Source of the DNA: Portunus trituberculatus
Taxonomy: Eukaryota; Arthropoda; Malacostraca; Decapoda; Portunidae
DNA length: 64,000 bases
Assembly (NCBI RefSeq): GCF_017591435.1
Contig: NC_059268.1
Span: 17,283,184-17,347,183 of the forward strand
Reading direction: 5' to 3'
Position numbers and translations under genes: made by a program. Of the stretch, positions 1 through 21,300 are shown piece by piece (within the stretch, counting starts at the first letter, position 1; each line of letters starts with the position of its first letter). Under the pieces are notes generated by a model, which was not told the DNA's origin, made no database searches, and worked only from the letters and a program-made list of their open reading frames with translations.

Positions 1-165
1 CTCAACACGGGACATGGCAAGTTTATTTAGGATCTATAGCCGTTAATCGTACTTTCGCTTTCACGTCTTGTCTTGATAAGAGCGGAGCGAAAGAATCTCA
101 GAATTATTGTATGTACTTCTTATAATGATGCAGAAAATAACAGAAATTGACACACACACACACAC

Positions 166-450
166 GTAGTGTAGTGGTTAGCACGCTCGGCTCACAACCG
201 AAAAGGCCTTGGTTCGAATCCCGGGTGCGGCGAGGCAAATGGGCAAGCCTCTTTATGTGTAGCCCCTGTTCACATAACAGCAAGTAGGTACGGATGTAGC
301 TCGAGGGGTTGTAGCCTCGCTTTCCCGGTGTGTGGAATGTGTTGTGGTCTCAGTCGTACCCGAAGATCGGTCTATGAGCTCTGAGCTCGCTCCGTAATGG
401 GAAAGGCTGCCTGGGTGACCAGCAGACGACCGTAGTGAATTACACACACT
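166..450 (+). mobile_element. tRNA-derived SINE, type A, full length
   Basis: The first 70 bases fold as a tRNA-like head: an A box around GTGTAGTGGTTAGC and a B box GGTTCGAATCC. The anticodon loop reads CTCACAA, so the anticodon would be CAC (Val-like). The unique body follows, and the copy ends in GTGAATTACACACAC. A (CA)n run also lies directly before the head. The same body occurs at 26647, 28126 and 58807 and, diverged, at 5345. It is a retroposed copy rather than a working tRNA gene because the body is repeated in the window. Confidence 0.82.
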
Positions 451-2292
451 GCAGGAAGATAGAATTTAAAATACACTAAATGGTATTGACGTTGAGATTT
501 CCTCGTTAGATTTAGTCTGCCGAAAAGTGCACACGTGTTGAAATGTTTCATATTATTCGCTATAATGCCCTAGCTTTGACTACACGGGGCTCTCAGTCAA
601 GGAGAAACCCCCATAAGTAGCACCGCTCTTGGGTGCTGCTAGAAATATGCGTCTTTGTAGCTCGCTGCTCATTTGTAAATGATTTGCATCGGTCATTGCC
701 TGTAAAGGTATATAACTAGCCTTCTTCCTATCCTTGATTCACACTAGTGACGCGAACATCTTATGAAAGAACTGTAGATCCTTCCCTATTCCGTCGTCCT
801 CCTCCTCAGAGAGAGAGAGACGTTTGTTCCAGTAACAAGCAATAATGATATAAATAAATAAATGAACGTCTGTTATCAGTGCGCGGCAGTAGTGATGGTG
901 GAGGTATATGTCATTTGTGATTATTAAGTACGACTGTGAGTGGGAGTAAGATGCATATCTTAGCCAGATAACAATGAGCAGTGAGGAAGGTTCCACTGAG
1001 ACGTTGTACTTTGCCACAAACTACTACGGATTATTTCTGAGAGTACAATTGTTCTTGGTTATAAATCTCTCTACTTCGTCTAAGGAGCGTCAGTTTGCAT
1101 GTGGACGTATCGCAAACCTGTTCGATTTTTCTCCTAATGTTGATACCTTTTACTATAACTGTATATCAGTGGTATTTACCAATTAGTAACTCGTTACTTT
1201 TTTTGTAAGTGAAACTCACGATGGCATTTTCTATTATTCAAGGAAAGCGTCACAGTTGACATACATTTCATCTCGCCAAAGTATTCTACCACAAATTTAT
1301 TGCTTTTGATCTTGGTGCTGTAACACTCTGAAGGGTGTGTCAGCATCGATATCCTAATGGTAGGCAGTCATGAAGCACACATTTATATAGGTTATTAGCA
1401 AAGTTTTTTTATATTAATAGATATCTCACTATGAATTCCTTGTATATTAATTTTTTTTTTCTATCTAGCAACTGCTGATCTACATCAAAGGATCAAGCAG
1501 AATAGAGTAAAAACCAGTTCAGTTTCATATTTGATTAATTTTGTTATTGGCTAATAAACATTTAAAAAAAAAAATAAATGGAAAAAAGTTGAATAAAAAA
1601 TGAAATAGTTTTGACAACTTTAATTTGTATAACAAAATTCAGTCAAAATACTGAAAAATGTTCCAGTAAAACTGCAATAATCAATGTTCAATCATGCCTC
1701 AGAGCAACTGTGACAGGATAATCATAAAAGTAATTTTTCATAGATTTATGCATGATTTTTCATATCTAGAATCTCATTTTTTACACTTATAAGTCATTTC
1801 ACTCTTGTTCATAATGCCATTCAGGTATTCACTATAAAAATATGATGCCTTATGAAAGTTATAAAATGGAGAGAAAATAGTTGTCTGTGAACTGAAGTTC
1901 AGTAGAAAAGCAATGTTGATGTAAGAATGAATGTGATTATTCAAATTACCAAATATTTAAATTACAAACTTACATAGTAAAAATATAAATAAACAAAAAA
2001 TAAAATGTGACAAAATAACTGATAATCCAACTTCCAGATGAAATGTAGCCCACATCTTAACATTACAACATATCAAGACTAATTAACCAACCATAAATAA
2101 TATTTTATTTGTTGTCATATACTGCTTGATCTCAGCTTCTCTATACGATATATAATTGAATAATAATTTTATAGTCATTGAAGATGCTGTCAATTGGACA
2201 CAGAAATATTTGGTAATTAAAAAGTCACGCCCATGCCTACAATGTTTTCCTATAATTCAAAATTTTCAAAACAAGAGAGGCTGAGGTTAACT

Positions 2293-2379
<87 letters not shown>

Positions 2380-2398
2380 TATCTATACTAGAATCACA
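451..2398. other. AT-rich flank downstream of Seh1
   Basis: No exon, conserved protein or structured RNA was recognised here. The half next to 2398 probably contains the Seh1 3' UTR, because transcription runs right to left. Several TTTATT strings (AATAAA on the minus strand) are present, but none can be singled out as the cleavage signal. A (GA)n array closes the segment at 2297-2377. Confidence 0.5.
2297..2377. repeat. (GA)n microsatellite
   Basis: About 40 uninterrupted GA units, 22 bases beyond the Seh1 stop codon, so probably transcribed as (TC)n in the Seh1 3' UTR. Confidence 0.95.
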
Positions 2399-8902
<6,504 letters not shown>

Positions 8903-9260
8903 TTCTGCTAACCCGCCAACACTCCTCCGTCTGGGATTGACTTGCCAAGCTGACTTCTTTATGCCAATGCTCCTTTTCACTCACTCTTGTCTTGGTTGTT
9001 CATTCGTTCATCACTTCTCTTGATATTTGCTAAAATACAAAAGACAGCCCTATTGGTCGCCGCGGGTAAACAAAACGAGGACTGCCGCAGGGACGATCTC
9101 GGCCAAGGAACGAAATGTCAATATAAATCCTCGGCTTCTCATCCAAAAAAAGTTACTTATCCATGGGTAGACTAATTTTGGAATATACTGTTCAGTGCTG
9201 GTCTTCTGGTCTCCAAAAATATATGAAGACAATTTTAAGGAGTTCATAGAAGGAAAAGAA
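8903..9260 (-). promoter_or_regulatory. Probable Seh1 5' UTR and promoter region
   Basis: This is the sequence immediately upstream of the Seh1 ATG. It has locally raised GC content around 9055-9110 compared with the AT-rich surroundings, as expected of a housekeeping promoter. No TATA box or initiator was convincingly identified. Assignment is by position only. Confidence 0.4.
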
Positions 9261-10981
9261 GACTAAACAGAATTGGCCAACTTGGAAAATTAGGGAAAAA
9301 TTGTAAAATACTACGCAATACATATAGTACGTAGATAATACGAGCTAAAAATCTACGGTAGAATAAGTGATGCAATTCATACTTATGATGGTCTTGATAC
9401 ATTCAGTTCGCTAACTCGTACAGTATATAGGAGTCATCAGTTACTGGAATTATGACCCTCCTGATAAAGCGATGGTCACGAGCTGTTGGTAGATATAACG
9501 ACAACTTTGTAAAGAGCACAGCAACAATGTGGTCATCATAAGATCATTTTCTTTTTACTCCCCAAATCACACGATTAGGTAAGCAATTTCAGATGTGTAT
9601 GAGATATGTAGGTAGCTATAATATGACATTTCTCAATATGCTATTTGGATATCTCGATCAGAGGTGTCAATCTAATAGTGAAATATCATGTCTAAGTATT
9701 TGCCACTCTATTATTCATATTTTCCCTTAATTTCATTAGTGTTTATACTTTTTGCACCCAAACGCCTTTTCTTTTATATATATGATTGAAGAATTAAAGA
9801 CTAGCTACTTGGCTTGCTGATGAAAAATACGCATTCATTGTAGCAAACCTCATGTTCTAAAAATGCACACAATGCCGAGACACAACACACTAAACTGACT
9901 TAAAAAAAAAAAAAAAAAAATCAACTAAAATCGAAACAAAAAATGTTAATACATAAGAATGTTAATACTGCATGACATAAGAATGTTAATACTGCAACAA
10001 AGTAATTGGGAGAGTGTATAAACAGGTATCGGTATGATCCAGAGATGAATGACATCACGTAGGTATAACTCGCATATTTAGTAATGCCCTCGCACACATC
10101 TAACCACGAGCCGCACACTCCATGACAATCAACATCACAACTTCCGGGAGGCGCGCCACCTGGCCAGATGATAGGGCTAACTATCAAGGAGTCTGCAGGT
10201 CCTTACTCATTACCATCCCGATAGTAATACTTCAGCTTTGCAAAGGGCATTGCCAAAAATGTCATTTCGTCTTCTCGGGGCACATGGTAAGAGTTAGAAA
10301 AAGGAATCTAAAAGTAACAGCTGAAATCTATTAGTGCCTGTCGTTATATCTGTGTTCAGTGCAATCGTCTACGGTTTCTCCAGTGAAGCAGCAAGTGGCA
10401 TTCTGTCATCAGCATTCAAAGGGTTTACATTGGAAAGTTAGCAGATGGCGTGAAAGCAGTCCACTGAGACATCCAGTGCATTTCTTGAAGCGATAGGAGA
10501 AATGGGTGAAAGCTTCTATATGCCCTCGAATGTAAGGCTAGGATGTTTGCTGTCCCCTCAGTTGTTCATTGTATATGGATGCAAGTACCTATTGATAGTG
10601 AAGTAAGTTTCACCAATTTTACAGAAGAGACGAGCAGAGTTGACACATAATACAATTGAATGATACTATATTTTTATGAAGACACTGTATCACCAGCAAA
10701 GAGTGAAGCTTAAACAAAGTCTGGTAACTGAATCGCTATTTTTAACTGAAATATAGTCAAAATGAAGTGATGCTTTTGAGAAGAGAAGTCTGACGAACAT
10801 TGAATAAGAGCAAAGACTGAGGACTGAGAACACTCTATGAGAAAGTTAAATGAATGACTAACTGAAGAAGACAGTAAATTAGAATATCAAGTCAACCTAG
10901 CTGTACTGTGAGAAGCAGTGTTTTCTGAACTGTCGTCGTAACATGGTGCCTATACTGGGACAAACCTCTCCGCCATAAAGC

Positions 10982-11023
<42 letters not shown>

Positions 11024-11264
11024 TTGCATAACGTACTGTATAGCTATCACCAAAGTCTCCACATCGGGCAAAAGGAATGAGGTAGTTGGGGGATGCGATC
11101 AACCCGAGGGACCACTAGGTATTCATCGCTGTCAGTTGGGACTGGGCATTGTCTAGCTTTGCGTGTCTGTCTGCCTTGGTTGCTCGGGTCTTGCATGTGG
11201 TAATATTATTATTATTATCATTATCATTATTATCATTATTATTATTAGTAATAGTAGTAGTAGC

Positions 11265-11305
<41 letters not shown>

Positions 11306-11373
11306 CAGTAGTAGTAGTAGTAGTAGTAGTTTAGTAGCAGCAGCAGTGGCAGTGGTGGTGGTGGTGGTGGTGG

Positions 11374-11404
<31 letters not shown>

Positions 11405-11558
11405 GGCAGCAGCAGCAGTGGTGGTGGTGGTGGTGGTGGTGGTGGTGGTGGTGGTGGTGGTGGTGGTGGTGGTGGCAGCAGTGGTGGTGGTGGTGGTGGT
11501 GGTGGTAACAGTGGTGGTGGTGGTGGTGGTGGTGGTGGTGGCACCACCACCACTGCTG

Positions 11559-11593
<35 letters not shown>

Positions 11594-11656
11594 GCTGCTA
11601 CTACTACTACTGCTAGTGTGTGGTGCTGCTGCTGCTACTACTACTACTACTACTAC

Positions 11657-11721
<65 letters not shown>

Positions 11722-12335
11722 TAGTAGTAGTAGTAGCAAGGTAACGTAGTGATTGGGAACTGAGCGAAGTACTGACAAGAGTGAATTATCGTAAACTGAA
11801 CTAGTCTGATTTGTTGGTATGGCCTCAGTATACTAGTCCGCCAATACTGAAGTTCCAGGACTGGCAACATTTCATTGGCTACCATGTTGCACACCTTGGT
11901 GAGTCAGGGGTACAGCAGGAAAAGACTTGGCAAAATATAAGAATGACTTAACAATGGTAGAAGTAATTGCCATGCTGAGCATACCAGCATTTGCATTTCA
12001 TGTGTACTTTCTATACGTTATTTCTCGGTTATGTAATTTTCATATTAGTATGGTTATTAGATGCAGGAAAACATCCATCATACTAGTAAGTATTTATGAA
12101 AGTTTTTACCGGTTGCTTTTATTATGACAGTCTGTTGCTAATGAGAAGGCACTGAGTGTGTAGTCGTGACGACTACGGCAGTGCTACAAGAGCGATGTGC
12201 GACTAAGACGAGGTTTTACGAGGCAGATTCTGTAGTCCATCTTGTGTACCAAAAGAGTGAAAGTCGTTTCTTGGTTGTTTAGTATGTAGCCCCTGATTCG
12301 TGCGGTTCTCTTGATGTTTCGGATTAACGTTGTAC
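9261..12335. other. Gene-poor segment
   Basis: No conserved exon was recognised in this 3-kb stretch. It contains a poly(A)-type run at 9901-9920, a (GA)n run at 10986-11020 and the large trinucleotide block at 11203-11735 (listed separately). Short open frames are not supported by splice sites or family similarity. Confidence 0.5.
11203..11735. repeat. Compound trinucleotide repeat block with inverted order
   Basis: Successive arrays run ATT, AGT/TAG, CAG, then GTG (to about 11540), followed by CAC, CTG/CTA and AAT, ending in a few TAG units. The second half is roughly the reverse complement of the first. Long reading frames through it encode only homopolymers and are not genes. Confidence 0.93.
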
Positions 12336-13166
12336 CTTTTTTTTAGGTGTCTCTGTGCCTCTGCAGTCAAGAATCTTGCTTTGGTCGCGCATTTCTGCTC
12401 CGACACTCTTTCCACTCCATGCTAAAAGGTATATAGTATGTACTATGTAAATACACGAGGTTGATAGTGCGCTGAAGTGAGCTTATCCATATGTTGCATA
12501 AGGAGGGAAAGTGACATGTTAATTGCTCTTGGAAGATAAAGAAAACAAGAGTTGAAGATGCGTTCCTATGTGATCTCCATCACATCGCACGACATAATAT
12601 GCAGATTTCACTGCCCACACGTGGCTCACTATAACAATACCGCACTGCACTGGAAACACGGAAGAGCGACAATGCCCATTGGTCACTTCTGCGTTGTTGG
12701 TAATGAGGCCCACAAAATCTTCTTCTATTTAGTAGTCCACTCATTCCGCATAATTGATGGGCTAACGCAAAGACCGGACCGGATCACCTTGCTATCTGAG
12801 GCTGGCCTTGGGACAAGAGTATGTAATTATTGCGCGGTGAATCCAAAATACGCGCAAGCACACACTCACACACATTCTCACATGATAAGACAAAGGAGTC
12901 TCACCATCCATGAACGATGACAGAAAGTATCTGCGGTGAAAACGTTCCTTGTTCAGTCGATAAAACGTCTTGATCTGCATGGGCGTCACGTAACAACGAT
13001 GAGACAGGGTACCGGTGGGCATCGGAAAGGCAGGTAGGAGGGGGCACTGTCGTAAGGGGGGTGACACAAGATAAGCCCCTAATAAAAGTGAGGGGCCTTG
13101 CTCTGCAGAAGACACATTAGCAGCAGAACCAGCAGAAGCAGTAGTAGTGGTCTCCGTCATGGTGCG
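12336..13166 (-). CDS. Candidate minus-strand exon pair, unknown protein
   Basis: I do not recognise this protein. A minus-strand exon runs from 13166 (after the acceptor CCTACCTTTCCACAG) to 12905 (donor ATGGATG|GTGAGA). Its ATG is at 13160, giving 85 residues: a Thr/Ser/Ala-rich start (MTETTTTASAGSAANVSS), then GAYLVSPPLRQCPLL, then a basic aromatic stretch QIKTFYRLNKERFHRRYF. A phase-compatible second exon can be placed at 12421-12336 (acceptor CCTTTTAG, donor AAAG|GTACAA) but its signals are weaker. No further exon or stop was placed, so this is partial. Support is open frame plus splice signals only; chance is a real alternative. Confidence 0.3.
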
Positions 13167-13177
13167 CTGTGGAAAGG

Positions 13178-15683
13178 TAGGACAGAAGTCAGTCAGTCAT
13201 TGATGCAGATGTGGGACTTTTCAGGGTGATGGATTTGATAATGGCTGAACACTGATTAGAGAGATTGCGTTAATGTTCAGTACATAGTTAAGATATGAGA
13301 TGGTCAGGTCTCTTTTTTTATTTGTTATTGATTAATGTAATACACTGAACGAGAATAGAGAGGTGAACAATGTAAGGATGTAGACTTCGGAAGAAAAGTA
13401 GAGATTATAATACTGATGTGATGCCAACTTACTTTTTTTGATACTTGTAATTATATATTGCACTGTATATAATGTAATACTTGTTTATTATCATTATTGT
13501 TTCGGCATCATAGCAACGATACAACAATGATATAACAACGTGGTCCGCCAACTGATTTCAAGAGGTTAATGTTAGGCACCGTTACCTGATGTTAGTTGGG
13601 AGTAATTGTCATATACTATTGTGCTGCATGTATTGTGACTTTAACTGCATTTAAGGCCAATGTGTGTCAGGTAAAAAAAAAAGTCTTTGTGAAATGAATA
13701 GGAATGTTCAACCCTCACGAGACTCGAGAACTCATTAATGCATGGCTTTGAAATCATTCTTACTACAATGGCCATGCATGGAATAATTGTAATGAGAATA
13801 GCCCCATGAAATAAATACAGACATTTAAAATTGATATTTCTCTTCGATAATGATTTACGTTAAGTTACAAACACGAATAGTTGCAGTAGTAGTCTTACGG
13901 TTGTGGGAAAACTGGCTAGATGTGTGAAATGAACTGCCATGTATAAGGTCTGCATGGAATATGGTAGTGCATGACAATGTTTAACTAAAGTGCTTAATTT
14001 TCTTGTGTTTTAGTTGTTGCCTCATTCAGAGGCTGGAAATGTGAAGATTCTTTATCACTTTCTGAAGAAGGCAATGGTAGAAATTTAAACGAATAAACTG
14101 CTTCACTGCTTTTTCTATTGAGAGTTTACCTTTGTTCTGCCACTGCTCTTGGCAACGGGTTAGTTTTTTTTTTTTTTTTTATTCGCAACAAATTTAAAAC
14201 CTGGTCTATGTGAATTATAATGCTTGTTTACTATTTCTTCCTTTTTAGATTTCTTTTGTTCTTCTTTGTACATTCACGGAGGTAAAGTGAATGTGGTCAA
14301 GTCAACAATACACACTTAAAGATGCTGTTCCTAATATACAATATAATTTTACTAAGATGTAACATGTTCCCTAACTGAAAAATGCTAACCTATAAAGACT
14401 CAGTAAAAATAACTCTTACGCCCGAAGAAACATTTTGATGAATCCAATGACAACAACAACAACAACAAAAACAACAACAACAACGTACAGCCCATCTCAG
14501 TTCAGGCGTCAGGTCAGCCCTCAAGCGAAAAGAGAGGCAGCGGTTAGCTCGTTAAGTAGAATTGAGAAAATATTTGACCTAGAATGCAAAGCAGTGATTT
14601 CTCAGGTACCGATCAGTACTTTCAGGCGAGGCACGTAATGCAGCCGGATTCGGTCAGGCTGTAGAAGACGCCTTGTATGCTGGATAGAGTAGCGGCAAGA
14701 GAAACGCCTCTCAAGAATAACAAAACAGTTAGACCATTGAACCCAAATGTACTATAGCTATGTTGCATCTTCCTCCCTCACTCCTTGCTCTATTTCACCT
14801 GGCTGGAGTACAGATTGAAATGAGTCCAGTAACATTACCTTGCCTTGCTTGTACAGATTGAAATGTGCCCACTGATACTAACTTCCGTGTGAATATTGAT
14901 ATGGGTCGAGTGATATTAACTTGCGTGTAGATAATGAAATGTGCCTATATTACTCTACTTCAACTGACTGATGTACACACTAAAATTCGCCCTGTATGAT
15001 TATTGATTAATTTCTCTGTTTTCTAATGCAGTAGAACGTCAATTTAACGAGTCCGCGTCCACGAAAGTTCGCTTTAAATTGACTTCACCTAAAATTTAAA
15101 TATTGATTTAACTGAAAGGTTCTTACGGCGAGGAAACTATACGTGTCTATTTCAGTTTACTTAAAATAGAAATGATCTTTTTTAAACTGATTTGTTTTTC
15201 TTATAGGAGTTTTAATTGGATAATTTCAAATCGAACCGCGTCAGGTCAATGTTCTATTCTCTACCTATAAACCTCCTCTAAAAAAAAACTCGCAAAAAAA
15301 AAAAAAAAAACGCGGATAGGATAAAAAATATTGACACACATATGGTCGGTCTTCCTGTGTAAAGATGGTGGTGGTGGTGGTGGGTAAAAAGGATGCCATG
15401 GTGTCTGAGTAAGGGATTTGGCTTCGCGAGACTTTAAGCTTAAGAATGGGAGCAGAAGGGCGGAAGGGTGGAGGTAAGGACATTTCGGGCGACCTTCTCA
15501 TTGGGCAGAGGCACTGTACGGATACTCGGCGTGAGTAGTGTTCAGAATAGGAGCGTTAAGAATAAAATTTAATGTAGTTATCGTCTGACATATTTGGCGT
15601 TGTTGTAGCCTTTATTCATTCTTGATATGCATGTAATTGTAGTAACATTCATTGTAATAAGATTACATATTATTTTCCGTTTT

Positions 15684-15684
<1 letters not shown>
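13178..15684. other. Intergenic or intronic segment, no gene seen
   Basis: AT-rich DNA with homopolymer runs (14166-14180, 15295-15310) and an (AAC)n run near 14450-14485. A decayed TA-flanked inverted-repeat element may lie at about 15031-15255 (GTAGAACGTCAATTTAACG against the reverse complement of its far end), too diverged to call firmly. If the exon alternative at 13159 is right, this is the first intron of the peptide candidate. Confidence 0.4.

Positions 15685-15733
<49 letters not shown>
15685..15733. repeat. (CT)n microsatellite
   Basis: About 24 CT units, 93 bases before the first supported exon of the peptide candidate. Confidence 0.95.
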
Positions 15734-15736
<3 letters not shown>

Positions 15737-15826
15737 GGCAGTGGTAGTATATTATCACTGGCAGTGGGTGTGGTGTTGGTAATACTGACGGTGATTCAAG
15801 TAACTATTTCCTTTCTCCCGTGGCAG

Positions 15827-17256
15827 GCGGTATTGTCCCTGGCTATGGTGGTGGTGGTGATGATGGTGTTAGCGGGACAAGGTGAGGCCAGTCCCTTCAT
15901 TAGGCCTATCTACAGAGATTTCCCCACCAGGAACTTCCCTTTCCCGGAGAGAGGAGACATAGATGATGTAAGTATAATCTCCTCTTTTCCTCCTCCCCTT
16001 TCTCCTCCTCCTCCTCCTCCTCTTCCTCCTCCTCCTCCTTCTGCCTTGTTTTACTCGTCTATTAGCCAAGACTACTGGACGCATCGGAAGGCAAGTTTGG
16101 TATGTTGTCGTGGAGAAATTCCGAAACTCTCCTCCATGATGCTTCCCTTTAAAGTAACTGCCGTGGACTTTGACCTCCAGCAACAAACAACTGGTGGTCA
16201 GCGGTACCTTTAGTGAAGAATGCTGTGACTTCACTCTTAGCTTCATTGGATAATCTGGCGCAAGTTTAGAGTATACGGTTTTCATAGACGTTACCTACAG
16301 AGGGGCGCACTGCTCAAGGGTAACAAAAAAAAAAAGAAAAGAAATGAGTAGATAAAGAAATAGATAATAAAATAGAAAAGAAACAGTAAAAAAATGGTTA
16401 GTCCTAATAGAAATACAATATTATCATACGAAATTCCTGGATAAGTGTCTTGAAATGATGCAATGAATAAGGAGTTAAGATATTTACATGCCTATTTCAT
16501 TTTGGCTTAGTAAAATTGCCTGAAATTAGTGCCAATAGTAGTCACAGGGTTTCCAAAGAGAGAGAGTTACGCAATAGATAAGAGATACTGGAGATTGTTA
16601 TATGTACCTTGTAATTACTTCTTCCTCGCCCGCACAGGCACCACTGTCGGGATTCTGGCCCCTGGACGTCATTGAGCTGTGGTACGGACACGGCGAGGAA
16701 GGCTTCTCCAGGTGTGTTGCGATAATCTTGTTTGTTTGTCTCTGCTTGCTTGCCTACCTGTGTGCCTGCTTTTGCCTTTGCTTGCATATATGTCTTCTGT
16801 CCGTCTGTCTGTATGCAAGATATCTGAAAAGCTATGAACAATATCTAATGGAAATTTGAACTAAAAATAATTTATTAAGTTTTGCATAGGGTATGGTCAA
16901 GCATTCAATTAGAATTATCCATGCATTTACTCCATTCGCACCCTTCCTTTTGGGACTCTTGTCCTTGTCCTTTCTGCCACCCTTTCGCTGCCCTCGACAG
17001 GTAAAGGGACCATGGTGGGAGGCCGGAGAGAAAGTGGGCTGATGGCTGAGTGAAAGTGGGGAAAGTAGGGGCTGGTGGTACGAGGTGGTGGTAGTGGTGG
17101 TGGTAGTAGTGGTGACAGTGGGGGTTGTAGTGGTGGTGCCTATTTTGGAGATACTAATATGTTATTCTCCTCAGACGCATGTGTAACTTAAAGACTGTAT
17201 TGCGGTGCGACTGTGTGGTCGGTTTTGGAGGTTTGTGTGAATGTATGTCAGTGTAG
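15827..17256 (+). CDS. Candidate secreted peptide precursor, 3 exons
   Basis: I cannot assign this to a known family. Exons 15827-15967, 16638-16711 and 17175-17256 each follow a pyrimidine-rich acceptor (TTTCTCCCGTGGCAG, CTTCCTCGCCCGCACAG, TTATTCTCCTCAG). Donors are GATGAT|GTAAGT and TCCAG|GTGTGT. Phases fit and the frame ends in TAG at 17254. The product starts with a hydrophobic segment (AVLSLAMVVVVMMVLAG) like a signal peptide, followed by SPFIRPIYRDFPTRNFP, then FWPLDVIELWYGHGEEG, a dibasic SRR site, and a 25-residue C-terminal part with five Cys. This looks like a processed secreted peptide. The start is unresolved: either ATG 15845 in exon 2, or an upstream 6-codon exon 13159-13176 (MVRCGK, donor AAG|GTAGGA) that would give a good signal-peptide n-region. 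Nothing beyond frame, splice signals and signal peptide supports it. Confidence 0.42.
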
Positions 17257-17257
17257 C

Positions 17258-17600
17258 GCATGTGTGTGTGTGTCTTTGTGTGTTTGTGGCAAGCAGAAAT
17301 GTAATTAGACGAAAAGGTAAGGTAACTGTTACGGAAAAGAAGGGAATATAATTATTTACGCGTATAAGAATATGAAGATAAGAGTTGTGAAGAAATAGTG
17401 AAGTATCTCCAGAAAAGAGGAAAGTACATAGAAAATGGAAACTTAGGTTACACTACTACATCCTGACAGTCTGATCTGCGGGCAAGGCTGAGACCTTTCA
17501 CTCACCACGCACTCCATCCTCTCAGGCGGTGAAAAACCCATACTATAGTGAGTGTGGTGCGAAAACCTGACCAACGTGTTGACAGCAGGAACGACAACAC
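17258..17600. other. Non-coding flank
   Basis: No exon recognised. GT-rich near 17260-17290, then unremarkable sequence up to the tail of the SINE that starts at 17631. Confidence 0.4.
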
Positions 17601-17630
17601 TCAGCTCATTCGGTGTGTGTGTATGTGTGT

Positions 17631-17921
17631 GTTTCACTGTTTGATCTGCTGCAGTCTCTGACGAGACAGCCAGACGTTATCCTACGAAACGAGCTCAGAG
17701 CTCATTATTTCCGATCTTCGGATAGGCCTGAGACCAGGCACACACCAAACACCGGGACAACAAGGTCACAACTCCTCGAATTACATCCCGTACCTACTCA
17801 CTGCTAGGTGAACAGGGGCTACACGTGAAAGGAGACACACCCAAATATCTCCACCCGGCCGGGGAATCGAACCCCGGTCCTCTGGCTTGTGAAGCCAGCG
17901 CTCTAACCACTGACCTACCGG

Positions 17922-17923
<2 letters not shown>
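17631..17923 (-). mobile_element. tRNA-derived SINE, type B, full length
   Basis: Read on the minus strand from 17923: a complete tRNA-like head with A box GGTCAGTGGTTAGAG, anticodon loop TTCACAA (anticodon CAC, Val-like), B box GGTTCGATTCC and acceptor halves that still pair. The body contains GTAGCCCCTGTTCACC and CCGAAGATCGG, and the 3' end is CAAACAGTGAAACACACACA. In plus-strand terms the (CA) tail appears as the GT run before 17631. GT/GA arrays abut the head as well. Confidence 0.85.

Positions 17924-20381
<2,458 letters not shown>

Positions 20382-20444
<63 letters not shown>
20382..20444. repeat. (CA)n microsatellite
   Basis: About 31 CA units with no SINE recognised on either side. 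Confidence 0.95.
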
Positions 20445-20446
<2 letters not shown>

Positions 20447-21238
20447 ATGCTACAGTGACAGGGGCGTGGCATCAACATTTCCACGTACTCATCACATCAA
20501 TGGCGGTCACGGAAAGCAGAAATCTTGTAACTCCGTGACACTACCTTCCACAACATCTCCCTTCTCCCTTTCCATGTGCAACGTGTGGAACTTGCTCTTC
20601 CTAAACTTCAAATTCAAGCTCATCTGTTACTGGCTAAAGAACTCTCCTTCCCAGTTTAAATTGAGTCAGATATGTACAAACCCTTTCCCTGAAGACCCTT
20701 GTCGTGTGGAAAATTGCTGCCGGTACTCGGAACTCGTGGAGGTGGCTGATCGTTGCAGGGTATGATTGGGAGGGAGGAAGGGAGAAATCCACGTGTTCTC
20801 ATTCATTTTAGCGTCTTATGTCGACTACTTTTCGCAGACTTTAGGAGAAGTTATTGCAATTTTCAAGGATGCTTTCATGATTCTAGTAACAGTTCAATAA
20901 TAATAAAGATAATGATAAAAACATACGTACATGACGAGCTGACTAGTCATCTCTATGGCCTTTGAGAACAGTCGTTGTAAAAGTCAAGGCGTTTCAAAGT
21001 ACAGTACATGACTCATCAACTGTGCGTAACTCTTGGGCTTCTTAACTATATCAGTAAAGTTTAGACAATGGTCTCCACAACATTTTAATGTGTATACGAC
21101 AAACTTAGTCTTGACGGAGAAGTTTTAACTGTTCCGTATCTTCTCTTGTCTTTGAGATTCACGACTCTACTCAAGCCTCTTACTGCTAGCATTGTTCTTT
21201 GCCAACATTCAGAGCACCGTGAAATTTATTTGCACGGA

Positions 21239-21300
<62 letters not shown>

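Noticed and set aside
166..236. tRNA-Val gene (also at 17850-17923, 26860-26926, 38871-38940, 59020-59091)
   Set aside because: Heads fold like tRNA, but each is fused to the same repeated body, so they are SINE heads.
9170..9250. LINE reverse-transcriptase fragment
   Set aside because: One plus-strand frame gives LEYTVQCWSSGLQKYM, reminiscent of a LINE C-terminal motif, but about 25 residues alone are too little to call.
11163..11744. 193-codon open frame and its antisense partner
   Set aside because: They translate trinucleotide repeats into homopolymer runs; the repeat explains the open frame.
14435..14638. 67-codon Thr-rich plus-strand frame
   Set aside because: The Thr run comes from an AAC repeat and the remainder has no recognisable domain or splice support.
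15031..15255. Tigger-like MITE
   Set aside because: Left end GTAGAACGTCAATTTAACG is suggestive, but the opposite end matches poorly and no flanking duplication is clear.
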